A stretch of DNA of 64,000 nucleotides from Cellulomonas xylanilytica (GCF_007989805.1 NZ_BJUB01000001.1:576325-640324); one strand, 5' to 3'; positions 25,626 through 34,725 are shown, counted from the first letter of the stretch. Notes: generated by a model not told the origin, from the sequence alone. Numbers and translations: made by a program.

Positions 25626-25659
25626 GCGCCCACGCTACCGGCCACTACGGTGGTCCTCG
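25626..25659. promoter_or_regulatory. Back-to-back leaderless promoters of DUF3866 and pafB
   Basis: The 34-bp gap holds two -10 boxes facing outwards: TAGCGT on the minus strand (25637-25632), 6 nt from the DUF3866 GTG, and TACGGT on the plus strand (25646-25651), 8 nt from the pafB ATG. Each -35 region must lie around or inside the opposite gene's start. Confidence 0.6.
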
Positions 25660-26673
25660 ATGGCCGCCCAGATCGCCCCCGCAGAGCGCCTGCTCAACCT
25701 CGTCATCGCCCTGGTGAACACCGCCGGGCGCATGACGAAGGAGCAGGTGCGCACCAGCGTCGCCGGGTACCAGGAGGCACCGTCCGACGACGCCTTCGAG
25801 CGGATGTTCGAGCGGGACAAGGACACGCTGCGCGACCTCGGCATCCCGATCCTGACCGTCACGGACGCCGGGCACGGGGACGACATCGGGTACCGGGTCG
25901 ACCTGGACGCGTACGCGCTGCCCGCGCTCGAGCTGACCGCCGCCGAGCTGGGCGTGCTCGCGATGGCGGCGCAGGTCTGGCAGGACCAGGCGGTCCGCGC
26001 CGACACCACGCGGGCACTGACCAAGCTGCGGGCGGTCGGGGACGCCCCGGAGTCGACGGACCTCGTCGCCGGCCTGGCCCCCCGGGTGCGGGCCGGCGGG
26101 GGTGCGTTCGGGCCGCTGGTGGACGCCGTGCAGGCTCGCCAGGCCGTCCGCTTCACGTACCGCGCGGCCACCACCGGCGAGGTGCGGGAGCGCACCGTCG
26201 AGCCGTGGAAGCTGCTCGCACGCCGTGGCGGCTGGGTGCTCGTGGGCCGCGACCGCGACCGCGACGCCAGCCGGTCGTTCCGGCTGAGCCGTATGGAGGG
26301 CTCGGTCCGGACGGTCGGTGAGCCCGGCTCGTTCACGGCCCCGTCGGCGGACGAGCTCGCGGAGGCGCTGCAGACGTGGGGGAGCGGGCCGGAGCGGATC
26401 GCGACGCTCGCGATCCTGCCGGAACGGGCCAGCGCACCGCGCGCCCGTGCCGTGCTCGCGCCTCCCGGCGAGCCGGACCGGTCCGGCGACCCAGTGCTCG
26501 CGCAGCGCGACCTCGTGCACGTGCCGTTCCGGGCCGAGTGGGAGCTTGCCGAGGAGCTCGTCGGCTACGGCGACGCGGTCGTGGTGCTGGCACCGCCCGG
26601 ACTGCGGCAGTCCGTGCTGCACCTCCTGCGCACGGCCGCGACGCTCGACCAGGGGGTGGACGGCGATGGCTGA
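25660..26673 (+). CDS. pafB: PafB, WYL-domain transcriptional regulator
   Basis: One half of the PafBC heterodimer, which activates the SOS-independent DNA-damage regulon in mycobacteria. The 337-residue protein has an N-terminal winged HTH (ERLLNLVIALVNTAGRMTKE to about residue 75), a WYL domain (about residues 150-230, with VEPWKLLARRGGWVLVGRDR, a variant of the WYL core) and a C-terminal extension domain. The ATG at 25660 fits the -10 box at 25646. It overlaps pafC by 8 bp. No proteasome or pupylation gene is next to it. Confidence 0.92.
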   Translation: MAAQIAPAERLLNLVIALVNTAGRMTKEQVRTSVAGYQEAPSDDAFERMFERDKDTLRDLGIPILTVTDAGHGDDIGYRVDLDAYALPALELTAAELGVLAMAAQVWQDQAVRADTTRALTKLRAVGDAPESTDLVAGLAPRVRAGGGAFGPLVDAVQARQAVRFTYRAATTGEVRERTVEPWKLLARRGGWVLVGRDRDRDASRSFRLSRMEGSVRTVGEPGSFTAPSADELAEALQTWGSGPERIATLAILPERASAPRARAVLAPPGEPDRSGDPVLAQRDLVHVPFRAEWELAEELVGYGDAVVVLAPPGLRQSVLHLLRTAATLDQGVDGDG

Positions 26674-27628
26674 GCGGGCGAGCGACCGGCTGCTGCGGAT
26701 GCTCGGCATGATCACCTACCTGGACCGCCACGAGGGCGTCCCGGTGGAGGCGATCGCCGAGCAGTTCGGCGTGAGCACGCGCCAGGTCATGGACGACATC
26801 GACACCCTGTGGGTCACCGGCACCCCCGGGTACTACCCGCACGACCTCATCGACTTCGACGCGGCGTCCTACGAGCAGGGCGTGGTCCGCCTCACCGAGT
26901 CGCGGGGGATGACGCGGCCGCTGCGCCTCGGTGCGCGCGAGGCGGTCGCCCTCGTGGCCGCCCTGCGCGCCGTCGAGGCGGCGCTCGGCGACGCGATGGA
27001 CCCGGAGCGCGCCGACGTCCTGCGCTCCGCCCTGGCCAAGCTGACCGCCGCGACGGGTGACGCGGCCGCCGCCGTCGACGTGCAGCTCGCGGTCGACGCC
27101 GCTCCCGACGTGGCGGCGGCGGTGGCCACCGCGCTGCGGCACGGTCGCCGGCTGCACCTGCGGTACGTCAACGCGTCCGACGTGACCACCGAGCGCGACG
27201 TCGACCCGATCCGCCTGGTCACCGACGACGAGCGCTCCTACCTGCTGGCGTGGTGCCGGCTCGTGGACGGGGAGCGCCTCTTCCGGGTGGACCGCGTGCT
27301 GTCCGCCGAGGTCCTCGACGCCGACGCGGAGGACCACCAGGTCCGGCCCGGCGCCGAGGTGTTCTCACCGGGCCCGGAGGGCGAGCTGGTCACCCTCCAC
27401 CTGACCAGCCGCGCGCGGTGGGTCGCCGAGACGACGCCCGTCGACGCGGTGCGCAACCTGGACGACGGGTCGTTCGAGGTGGACGTCCGCGTGGTCCAGC
27501 ACGCCTGGCTGCGGCACCTGGTGCTCCAGGTGGCGGACGACGTGCTCGAGATCCGGCCCGCGCGCATCGCGCAGGAGGTGGCGGCCGCCGCACGCGCCGC
27601 GTTGCGCGCCTACGGGGAGACGATCTGA
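26666..27628 (+). CDS. pafC: PafC, WYL-domain transcriptional regulator
   Basis: Partner of PafB. The 320-residue protein has the same layout: winged HTH (RLLRMLGMITYLDRHEGVPVE, then VSTRQVMDDIDTLWV), WYL domain around residues 150-225 (LHLRYVNASDVTTERDVDPI, YLLAWCRLVDGERLFRVDRV) and a C-terminal domain. The ATG at 26666 lies within the last codons of pafB, consistent with equal production of both subunits. WYL domains bind nucleic-acid ligands; DNA strand breaks are the known trigger in mycobacteria. Confidence 0.92.
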   Translation: MAERASDRLLRMLGMITYLDRHEGVPVEAIAEQFGVSTRQVMDDIDTLWVTGTPGYYPHDLIDFDAASYEQGVVRLTESRGMTRPLRLGAREAVALVAALRAVEAALGDAMDPERADVLRSALAKLTAATGDAAAAVDVQLAVDAAPDVAAAVATALRHGRRLHLRYVNASDVTTERDVDPIRLVTDDERSYLLAWCRLVDGERLFRVDRVLSAEVLDADAEDHQVRPGAEVFSPGPEGELVTLHLTSRARWVAETTPVDAVRNLDDGSFEVDVRVVQHAWLRHLVLQVADDVLEIRPARIAQEVAAAARAALRAYGETI

Positions 27629-27630
27629 CG

Positions 27631-27954
27631 ATGCTCTGGTTCTCGGTCTGGACGGTGCTGGTCCTCGCGACGCTCGGTGGGGCGTTCCTGCTCGGCCGCA
27701 GCCTGTGGCGCTCCACGGTCGCGCTCGGCCACGAGCTGTCGCGCGCGGCGGACGTGACGGCGCAGCTGGCGGACCGGGTCGACGAGCTCCAGGCGGCTGC
27801 CGGGACCCGGGACACCGGCTCCACGCTGTTCGCCGACCGCGACGTGCTGCGTGCCCGACGCGACGCGCTGCGCGAGGCCGCCGCCGGCCGGCGCGCCGAG
27901 CGCGAGCAGCGCCACGTAGCCACGCGGCTGCGGTGGCAGGCGTTCTGGCGCTAG
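27631..27954 (+). CDS. Small single-pass membrane protein
   Basis: A 107-residue protein that starts 2 bp after pafC. It has one membrane helix (about residues 3-23, FSVWTVLVLATLGGAFLLG) and a charged, probably coiled-coil cytoplasmic part (ALGHELSRAADVTAQLADRV; then an Arg-rich tail). I recognise no domain. Position between pafC and tatA is often filled by such a protein in this group. Function unknown. Confidence 0.8.
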   Translation: MLWFSVWTVLVLATLGGAFLLGRSLWRSTVALGHELSRAADVTAQLADRVDELQAAAGTRDTGSTLFADRDVLRARRDALREAAAGRRAEREQRHVATRLRWQAFWR

Positions 27955-27985
27955 CGGCCTGCGCTGCATCCCCAGGTGACGCGGG

Positions 27986-27991
27986 TAGGAT
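27986..27991 (+). promoter_or_regulatory. -10 box for tatA
   Basis: TAGGAT at 27986-27991 precedes tatA by 36 nt; a ribosome binding site GGAGG lies at 28015-28019. No clear -35. Confidence 0.4.
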
Positions 27992-28027
27992 CACCCGGTC
28001 ATCGAGATTCCGACGGAGGACCCTGAC

Positions 28028-28354
28028 GTGTTCCGGAACATCAGCGCCTGGCACGTGGTGATCGTGCTGCTCGTGGTCGTCCTGCTCTTCGGCGCGAAGC
28101 GGCTGCCCGACCTGGCCAAGAGCGTCGGCCAGTCGATGAAGATCTTCAAGCACGAGGTCAAGGACCTGCGGGACGACGACGCCCCCGCGACGACCACGAC
28201 CACCACCACGACGGCGGTGCCCCCGGTCGCCCCCTCCGGCGTGACGCCGGTCGGCGCCCCGCCCGCCGTCCCGCCCACGGTCGACCCTCAGTACGTGACC
28301 CCCGTCCGGCCCGTCACGGAGCCGTCCGAGGGCAACGCCCCGCCGAAGGCCTGA
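28028..28354 (+). CDS. tatA: Sec-independent translocase protein TatA
   Basis: Pore-forming component of the twin-arginine pathway, which exports folded proteins. The 108-residue protein has the short N-terminal membrane helix (SAWHVVIVLLVVVLLFGAKRLPDLAKS), the family FGAKRLP hinge and the amphipathic helix with KSVGQSMKIFKHEVKDL. A Thr-rich run and a Pro/Val-rich tail follow. The GTG at 28028 follows GGAGG. TatC is 7 bp downstream; tatB is not adjacent, as is usual in actinobacteria. Some secreted hydrolases of this organism may use this route. Confidence 0.95.
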   Translation: MFRNISAWHVVIVLLVVVLLFGAKRLPDLAKSVGQSMKIFKHEVKDLRDDDAPATTTTTTTTAVPPVAPSGVTPVGAPPAVPPTVDPQYVTPVRPVTEPSEGNAPPKA

Positions 28355-28361
28355 CCGTCAC

Positions 28362-29180
28362 GTGAACGCACGCCGCGGGGATGAGCCCGGCGGCCGGATG
28401 CCGCTGCGCGCACATCTGGTCGAGCTGCGCCGACGCGTGTTCCTGGCCGCGCTCGGTGTCGTGGTGGGTGCGGTCATCGGGTGGTTCCTCTACGACCCCG
28501 TCTTCACGGCGCTCCAGCGGCCGATCGAGCTCGTCGCCGCCGAGCGTGACGACCTCATCACGCTCAACTTCGCCGGCATCGCGACGTCGTTCGACATGCG
28601 CGTCAAGGTGTCGTTCTTCCTCGGCGTGATCCTGTCGAGCCCGTGGTGGCTGTACCAGTTCTGGGCCTTCGTCACGCCCGGCCTGACCCGTCGGGAGCGC
28701 GGCTACGCCATCGGGTTCGTGGCGGTGGCCGTGCCGCTGTTCCTCGCGGGCGCGTTCATGGCCTGGTGGGTGCTGCCCAACGCGGTGCGGCTGCTCACCG
28801 AGTTCACACCCACCGGTGCGACGAACATCATCGACGCCCAGACGTACCTCGGGTTCGTCATGCGGATCATGCTCGCGTTCGGCATCGCGTTCCTGCTGCC
28901 CATCATCATGGTCGCGCTCAACTTCGCCGGGATCGGCACGGCGGCCACCTGGCGCAAGGGCTGGCGCTGGGCGGTGCTGCTGTCCTTCGTGTTCGCCGCG
29001 ATCGTGACCCCCACGCCCGACGCGATCACCATGCTCGCCGTCGCGATCCCGATGAGCGCGCTGTACTTCCTGGCTCTCGGCGTGTGCGTCCTGCACGACC
29101 GCCGCGTCGATCGCCGGCGGGTGGCCGCCGGGCTGCCGCGGCTGGACGGGACCATGGCCGACGAGCCGGGCACCGCGTGA
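28362..29180 (+). CDS. tatC: Sec-independent translocase protein TatC
   Basis: Receptor of the Tat pathway that binds twin-arginine signal peptides. The 272-residue protein has six membrane helices, the N-terminal MPLRAHLVELRRRVFLA with the conserved LVELRRR, and the SPWWLYQFWAFVTPGLTRRER loop with the functionally important glutamate/Pro region. The C-terminal FVFAAIVTPTPDAITMLAVA is typical. The GTG start follows tatA by 7 bp and the stop overlaps the next gene's GTG. Confidence 0.96.
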   Translation: MNARRGDEPGGRMPLRAHLVELRRRVFLAALGVVVGAVIGWFLYDPVFTALQRPIELVAAERDDLITLNFAGIATSFDMRVKVSFFLGVILSSPWWLYQFWAFVTPGLTRRERGYAIGFVAVAVPLFLAGAFMAWWVLPNAVRLLTEFTPTGATNIIDAQTYLGFVMRIMLAFGIAFLLPIIMVALNFAGIGTAATWRKGWRWAVLLSFVFAAIVTPTPDAITMLAVAIPMSALYFLALGVCVLHDRRVDRRRVAAGLPRLDGTMADEPGTA

Positions 29181-30091
29181 TCCACCTCGGTCTGGTCATC
29201 AACCCGACCGCGGGCAGGGGCCGTGGCACGCAGGCCGGTCGACGGGTGCACGAGCTCCTGCGGGCACGCGGCCACAAGGTCGAGGACCTCTCGGCGGTCA
29301 CCCTCGCGCAGGCGACCGACCGGGCGCGTGCCGCGGCGGTACAGGGTCTCGACGCGCTGGTCGTGGTCGGCGGCGACGGGATGGTGCACCTCGGCGTCAA
29401 CGTCGTGGCCGGGACCGGTCTGCCGCTGGGCGTCGTCGCCGCAGGCACTGGGAACGACATCGCCCGCAGCCTCGCGCTCCCACGCGGGGACGTCGAGGCG
29501 TCGGTCGCCGCCGTCGAGCGGGGTCTGCTCGACGGTCCTCGGCGCGTGGACGCCGTCCGGGTCGGGTCGCCGGAGCACGCGGCCCACGAGTGGTATCTGG
29601 GCGTGCTGTCGTGCGGGTTCGACGCGGCGATCAACGCGCGCGCCAACGAGATGACCTGGCCGAAGGGGGCCGGCCGCTACGTGCGGGCGCTGCTCGCCGA
29701 GCTGGGCACGTTCCAGCCGTACGGGTACCGCGTGACGCTGGACGACGTGGTGTGGGAGTCGGCGGGCACCCTGGTCGCGGTCGCCAACACGCCGTGGTTC
29801 GGGGGCGGCTTCCAGATCGCCCCGGACGCGCGGGTCGACGACGGCCTGCTCGACGTCGTCGTCGCGGGTCCGTTCACCAAGCCGGGCATCATGAAGATCT
29901 TCCCGGGCATCCCGCAGGGCAGGCACATCGGCCACCCCGCGGTCGAGGTCCACCGCAGCCGGTCCGTGCTGATCGAGCCGCTCGCCGACCTCGGGCCGGT
30001 GCCACCCGTCGCGTTCGGGGACGGGGAGCGCATCGGTCCGCTTCCCCTGCGAGTCACCGTCGACCCCGGAGCGCTCTCGGTCCTGTGCTGA
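29177..30091 (+). CDS. Diacylglycerol / lipid kinase family protein
   Basis: A 304-residue member of the DAGK catalytic-domain family, which phosphorylates diacylglycerol or related lipids with ATP. Motifs: LVINPTAGRGRG at the N-terminus, VVVGGDGMVHLGVN (the GGDGT-type nucleotide loop with M in place of T), AAGTGNDIARSLALP, and the C-terminal NTPWFGGGFQIAPDARVDDG. Start is the GTG overlapping the tatC stop, so it is co-translated with tatAC. The lipid substrate cannot be told. It could be a phosphatidylinositol mannoside-related kinase instead. Confidence 0.88.
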   Translation: MIHLGLVINPTAGRGRGTQAGRRVHELLRARGHKVEDLSAVTLAQATDRARAAAVQGLDALVVVGGDGMVHLGVNVVAGTGLPLGVVAAGTGNDIARSLALPRGDVEASVAAVERGLLDGPRRVDAVRVGSPEHAAHEWYLGVLSCGFDAAINARANEMTWPKGAGRYVRALLAELGTFQPYGYRVTLDDVVWESAGTLVAVANTPWFGGGFQIAPDARVDDGLLDVVVAGPFTKPGIMKIFPGIPQGRHIGHPAVEVHRSRSVLIEPLADLGPVPPVAFGDGERIGPLPLRVTVDPGALSVLC

Positions 30092-30126
30092 GCGCGCCGC
30101 GGGAGTGCGTCGGACGGTGGTGTGCC

Positions 30127-30132
30127 TAGGGT
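30127..30132 (+). promoter_or_regulatory. -10 box for helY, leaderless
   Basis: TAGGGT at 30127-30132 ends 6 nt before the GTG at 30139, which decides that start over the GTG at 30133. Confidence 0.5.
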
Positions 30133-30138
30133 GTGCAG

Positions 30139-33003
30139 GTGGTATCCCGCTCCCGGAGATCCGTCCCGCCGTCCTCGTCTCGCAGCGCGAGCGCCCCGCC
30201 GGCCGAGCCGTCACCGGCGGAGCGGTACGCCGCGGCCCGGCGGCGCGCGGAGATCGACCGCAGCGAGCTCGGGCAGTTCCGCGAGCTCCTCGGCTTCCCC
30301 CTGGACCCGTTCCAGATCGACGCCTGCCAGGCGCTGGAGCGGGGGAGCGGCGTGCTCGTCGCCGCACCGACCGGGGCCGGCAAGACGGTGGTCGGGGAGT
30401 TCGCCGTGCACCTCGCGCTGGCCGCCGGCCGCAAGGCCTTCTACACGACGCCCATCAAGGCCCTGTCCAACCAGAAGTACTCGGACCTGGTGCGCCGCTA
30501 CGGTGCCGACCAGGTCGGGCTGCTGACCGGGGACACCACGATCAACGGCGACGCGCCCGTCGTCGTCATGACCACCGAGGTCCTGCGCAACATGCTCTAC
30601 GCGGGCTCGACCGCCCTGCAGGGTCTCGGGTTCGTGGTCATGGACGAGGTGCACTACCTCGCCGACCGCTTCCGCGGCCCGGTGTGGGAAGAGGTGATCA
30701 TCCACCTCACCGACGACGTGCAGCTGGTCTCGCTGTCCGCCACCGTGTCGAACGCGGAGGAGTTCGGCGACTGGCTGTCGACGGTGCGCGGCGACACGGC
30801 CGTGGTGGTCAGCGAGCACCGGCCTGTCCCGCTGGGCCAGCACGTCCTCGTGCACGGGGACCTGCTGGACCTGTACGCGGGCCACGTGGACCCGACCGCG
30901 CCCGGGGTCGACCCGCCGATCAACCCCGACCTGACCCACCTGCTGCGGCGCAGCAACCGCGAGGAGGTCGGCCAGCCGCGGCGCGGTCCGCGCGACCGGG
31001 GCGGACGGCAGCGTCCCGGCGCACGTCCGGGCGGAGGTCGTCCGACGCCGAGGTTCGCGGTGGTCGACGCGCTCGACCGCGACGGCCTGCTCCCGGCGAT
31101 CGTCTTCATCTTCTCCCGGGCCGGGTGCCAGGGCGCCGTGCAGCAGTGCCTGGCCGCCGGCGTGCGGCTCACCACCCCGGCCGAGGTCTCCGAGATCCGC
31201 CGGATCGTCGAGGAGCGCTGCGCCGCCGTCCCGCCCGAGGACCTCGACGTGCTCGGCTACTGGGAGTTCAGCGACGCGCTCCAGCGCGGGCTCGCCGCGC
31301 ACCACGCCGGGATGCTGCCGCTGTTCAAGGAGACCGTGGAGGACCTCTTCTCCCGCGGCCTGGTCAAGGTCGTGTTCGCCACCGAGACGCTCGCGCTCGG
31401 CATCAACATGCCCGCGCGGTCCGTGGTCATGGAGAAGCTGGTCAAGTGGGACGGGTCGAACCACGTCGACGTCACGCCCGGCGAGTACACGCAGCTGACC
31501 GGACGGGCGGGTCGGCGGGGGATCGACACGGAGGGCCATGCGGTGGTCGTCGCGCACCCCGGCCTGGACCCCGTGCAGCTGGCCGGCCTGGCCTCCAAGC
31601 GGCTGTACCCGCTGCGCTCGAGCTTCCGGCCGACGTACAACATGGCCGTCAACCTGGTGGCCCAGGTGGGCCGCGACCGCGCGCGAGAGGTCCTCGAGAC
31701 GTCCTTCGCGCAGTTCCAGGCCGACCGGGGCGTGGTCGGCCTCGCGAGGCAGGCACAGGGCCACGCAGAGGCCCTGGAGGGGTACGCACGCGCGATGGTG
31801 TGCCACCAGGGCGACTTCGCGGAGTACGCGGCGCTCCGGCGCGAGATCACCGCGCGCGAGAAGGACCTGACCCGCGCCGAGGCGTCCGCCCGACGTGCCG
31901 AGGTGGCACGCACGCTCGAGGGCCTGCGGGTCGGCGACGTGCTGGAGATCCCGATCGGGCGGCGGTCGGGGCACGCGGTCGTCATCGACCCCGGGGGCGC
32001 TGCCGGGTTCGACGGGCCGAAGCCGACCGTGCTGACCATCGACCGGCAGGTGCGCAAGCTCACCGTCGCGGACGTCGGGACGGGCGTCAGCACCGTGGGG
32101 TTCCTGCGCGTGCCGAAGGGGTTCTCGGCCCGGGTGCCCGCCGCCCGTCGCGACCTCGCCGCCGCGCTGCGGTCCTCCGTCGGCACGGGGACCGGACCGA
32201 CGCGCAAGGACCGGCCGAAGGGCAACCGTCGTGCCGCGCAGGACGACGCCGAGATCGCCGCCCTGCGCCGCCGGCTCCGGGCGCACCCGTGCCACAGCTG
32301 CCCCGACCGCGAGGAGCACGCCCGCTGGGCGGAGCGCTGGGCGCGGCTGTCCAGCGAGCACGACGCCCTCGTCGCGCGCATCGCCGGCCGGACGGGTTCC
32401 ATCGCCGCCGTGTTCGACCGCATCTGCGACATCCTGCTGCGGCTCGGCTACCTGGAGACCACGACCGACGACGCCGGGCGCGGGGCGCTGCAGGTGACCG
32501 ACGACGGCCGGTGGCTGCGGCGGCTCTACGCGGAGAACGACCTGCTCCTGGCCGAGTGCCTGCGTCGCGGCGTCTTCGACGAGCTCGACGCCCCGGGGCT
32601 CGCCGCAGCGGTCTCGACCCTCGTGTACCGGTCCCGCCGCGACGACCAGGCCGAGCCGCGCATCCCGGGCGGCCCGAGCAGCCGGCTGGGCGTCGCGCTC
32701 GACGGCTGCGTCCGGGCATGGTCGGAGCTGGACGACCTCGAGACGGCGCACAAGGTGGAGACCATCCAGCCGCTGGACGCCGGCCTGGTGGAGGCGGTGC
32801 ACCGGTGGGCCGCGGGGCGGAGCCTCGACGCGGTCCTCAAGGGCGGCGAGCTGTCCGCGGGCGACTTCGTGCGGTGGTGCAAGCAGGTCATCGACGTGCT
32901 CGACCAGGTCTCCCAGGCGGCACCGCACCAGCGGCTGCGGACCACCGCCCGCCAGGCCGTCGACGCCCTCCGGCGCGGGGTCGTGGCGTACTCGTCGGTC
33001 TAG
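30139..33003 (+). CDS. helY: HelY-type DEAD/DEAH-box RNA helicase (Ski2-like)
   Basis: A 954-residue superfamily 2 helicase of the Ski2/Mtr4-like actinobacterial HelY family, probably an RNA helicase. Motifs in order: the P-loop APTGAGKTVVGEFA near residue 76, TTPIKALSNQKY, the DEVH box VVMDEVHYLADRF near residue 169, SATVSNAEEFGDWL, then after a Gly/Arg-rich linker (about residues 275-310) HHAGMLPLFKETVEDLF, FATETLALGINMPAR and [14 protein letters not shown]-terminal helical domain contains a cysteine pair in HPCHSCPDREEH. The order tatC... helY is shared with mycobacteria. Confidence 0.92.
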   Translation: MVSRSRRSVPPSSSRSASAPPAEPSPAERYAAARRRAEIDRSELGQFRELLGFPLDPFQIDACQALERGSGVLVAAPTGAGKTVVGEFAVHLALAAGRKAFYTTPIKALSNQKYSDLVRRYGADQVGLLTGDTTINGDAPVVVMTTEVLRNMLYAGSTALQGLGFVVMDEVHYLADRFRGPVWEEVIIHLTDDVQLVSLSATVSNAEEFGDWLSTVRGDTAVVVSEHRPVPLGQHVLVHGDLLDLYAGHVDPTAPGVDPPINPDLTHLLRRSNREEVGQPRRGPRDRGGRQRPGARPGGGRPTPRFAVVDALDRDGLLPAIVFIFSRAGCQGAVQQCLAAGVRLTTPAEVSEIRRIVEERCAAVPPEDLDVLGYWEFSDALQRGLAAHHAGMLPLFKETVEDLFSRGLVKVVFATETLALGINMPARSVVMEKLVKWDGSNHVDVTPGEYTQLTGRAGRRGIDTEGHAVVVAHPGLDPVQLAGLASKRLYPLRSSFRPTYNMAVNLVAQVGRDRAREVLETSFAQFQADRGVVGLARQAQGHAEALEGYARAMVCHQGDFAEYAALRREITAREKDLTRAEASARRAEVARTLEGLRVGDVLEIPIGRRSGHAVVIDPGGAAGFDGPKPTVLTIDRQVRKLTVADVGTGVSTVGFLRVPKGFSARVPAARRDLAAALRSSVGTGTGPTRKDRPKGNRRAAQDDAEIAALRRRLRAHPCHSCPDREEHARWAERWARLSSEHDALVARIAGRTGSIAAVFDRICDILLRLGYLETTTDDAGRGALQVTDDGRWLRRLYAENDLLLAECLRRGVFDELDAPGLAAAVSTLVYRSRRDDQAEPRIPGGPSSRLGVALDGCVRAWSELDDLETAHKVETIQPLDAGLVEAVHRWAAGRSLDAVLKGGELSAGDFVRWCKQVIDVLDQVSQAAPHQRLRTTARQAVDALRRGVVAYSSV

Positions 33004-33063
33004 CGCCGGGCGTTCACCCGGGCACGTGTCCGGTTCGGGGCGCTTCGTCGTACTGACCTGCCC

Positions 33064-33069
33064 TATCGT
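33064..33069 (+). promoter_or_regulatory. -10 box for the amidohydrolase gene, leaderless
   Basis: TATCGT at 33064-33069 is 8 nt before the GTG at 33078. Confidence 0.45.
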
Positions 33070-33077
33070 GTGCCTCT

Positions 33078-34706
33078 GTGAGCTCGACCCTGTACCGGCA
33101 CGGCGTGGTGCACTCCGCCGCCGACCCCTTCGCCGAGGCGCTGCTCGTGGACGACGGCACGGTCGTCTGGCTGGGCGCGGACGACACCGCCGACGGCATG
33201 GTGTCGCGCGCCGACGAGGTGGTCGACCTCGACGGGGCGCTGGTGGCACCCGGCTTCGTCGACGCGCACGTCCACGTCCTGGAGACCGGGCTCGCCCTGG
33301 AGTCGGTCGACCTGTCGCCCGAGGGCGGTGTGCACTCGCTGGCGGACGCCCTCGACGCCGTGCACCGGGCCGCGCGCGCCAGGACGTCGGAGGCGCCCGT
33401 GCTCGGCTTCGGCTGGGACGAGCTGCGCTGGACGGAGGGCCGGCCGCCCACGCGTGAGGAGCTCGACGCCGCGGCGGGCGGGGCACCGGTCTACCTCGCG
33501 CGCGTCGACGTGCACTCCGCGGTGGTGTCGAGCGCCCTCTCGGACGCCGCGGGCCTCGACCGGCTGCCGGGCTGGAGCTACGACGGCCGGGTCGAACGGG
33601 ACGCCCACCACGCCGCGCGCGACGCCGCCCGCCAGGTGAGCCCGGAGCGGCGGACCGCCCTGTACCGCCGCGCGCTCGAGCACGCGGCGGCCCGCGGCGT
33701 CGTGTCCGTGCACGAGCACTCGGCACCGTCCATCGACACCCGGGCCGGGCTGGTCGAGCTGCTGAAGCTGACCGCCGACGCCGCCGGCGGGCTGCCGCAC
33801 CTCGTGGCCTACCGCGGCGAGCAGTGCGTCACGGTCGACGACGCACGCGAGATCCTCGCGGCGATCCCGGGCCTAACCGGCATCGGCGGGGACCTCAACG
33901 TCGACGGCTCGATCGGCTCGCACACCGCCGCCGTCCGCTCGCCGTACACCGACGCACCGGACACCTCGGGCGTGCTCTACCTGACCGCCGAGCAGATCTG
34001 CAACCACCTCACCGCGGTGACCCGCGCGGGCGTGCAGGGCGGTTTCCACGTGATCGGCGACCGCGCGATGGACGAGCTCCTGCTCGGCCTGCGCGCCGCC
34101 GTGGACGTCGAGGGTCCGGACGCCATCGCGCGGATGGGCCACCGGCTGGAGCACGCCGAGATGGTCGACGCGCCGACGCTCGCGGCGCTCGTGCTGCTGG
34201 GCGTCCGGCTCAGCATGCAGCCCGCGTTCGACGCGGCGTGGGGCGGTCCCGACGGCATGTACGCGACCCGGCTCGGTGCGGGGCGTGCCGCTGCGCTCAA
34301 CCCTCTCGCCGACCTGGCCGCCGCGGGCGTGCCACTCGCGTTCGGGTCCGACTCGCCGGTGACCGCGGTGGACCCGTGGGCGGGCGTCCGGGCGGCCGTC
34401 CGGCACCGCGCCGTCGACCAGCGGATCTCCGCACGAGCGGCGTTCCGGGCGTCCACCCGGGGCGGCTGGCGGGTAGCGGGGCTCGACCACACGGGCGCCG
34501 GTGAGCTGCGCGTGGGCGCACCTGCCCACCTCGCGGTCTGGCGGGCGGACAGCCTCACGGTGCAGGCCGCCGAGGGGCAGTTCTCCTCCTGGAGCACCGA
34601 CGCGCGGGCCGGCATCCCGCTGCTGCCCGACCTGGGACCCGACGTGCCGGAGCCGGTCTGCCTGCGGACGGTCCGCGCCGGCGTCGTCCTGCACGACGCC
34701 CTCTGA
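33078..34706 (+). CDS. Amidohydrolase, YtcJ/exoenzyme-regulatory type
   Basis: A 542-residue metal-dependent amidohydrolase of the YtcJ-like subgroup (amidohydrolase 3 family). It has the N-terminal small beta domain, the metal-binding VAPGFVDAHVHVLETG near residue 56, a central FGWDELRWTEGRPPTREEL, the C-terminal HRLEHAEMVDAPTLAAL and FGSDSPVTAVDPW with the catalytic aspartate. Typical reactions are hydrolysis of N-acyl or formamide bonds, but the substrate is unknown. It is transcribed alone from a leaderless promoter and followed by a small hairpin (34710-34725). Confidence 0.88.
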   Translation: MSSTLYRHGVVHSAADPFAEALLVDDGTVVWLGADDTADGMVSRADEVVDLDGALVAPGFVDAHVHVLETGLALESVDLSPEGGVHSLADALDAVHRAARARTSEAPVLGFGWDELRWTEGRPPTREELDAAAGGAPVYLARVDVHSAVVSSALSDAAGLDRLPGWSYDGRVERDAHHAARDAARQVSPERRTALYRRALEHAAARGVVSVHEHSAPSIDTRAGLVELLKLTADAAGGLPHLVAYRGEQCVTVDDAREILAAIPGLTGIGGDLNVDGSIGSHTAAVRSPYTDAPDTSGVLYLTAEQICNHLTAVTRAGVQGGFHVIGDRAMDELLLGLRAAVDVEGPDAIARMGHRLEHAEMVDAPTLAALVLLGVRLSMQPAFDAAWGGPDGMYATRLGAGRAAALNPLADLAAAGVPLAFGSDSPVTAVDPWAGVRAAVRHRAVDQRISARAAFRASTRGGWRVAGLDHTGAGELRVGAPAHLAVWRADSLTVQAAEGQFSSWSTDARAGIPLLPDLGPDVPEPVCLRTVRAGVVLHDAL

Positions 34707-34709
34707 GCG

Positions 34710-34725
34710 GGTCCGTCCGCGGACC
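34710..34725 (+). terminator. Hairpin after the amidohydrolase gene
   Basis: GGTCCG-TCCG-CGGACC forms a perfect 6-bp stem with a 4-nt loop, 3 nt after the stop codon. No U tract follows, so it is only a possible terminator. Confidence 0.4.

Noticed and set aside
30211..33726. Open frame of about 1170 codons antisense to helY
   Set aside because: Shadow of the helY reading frame; no ribosome binding site or domain.
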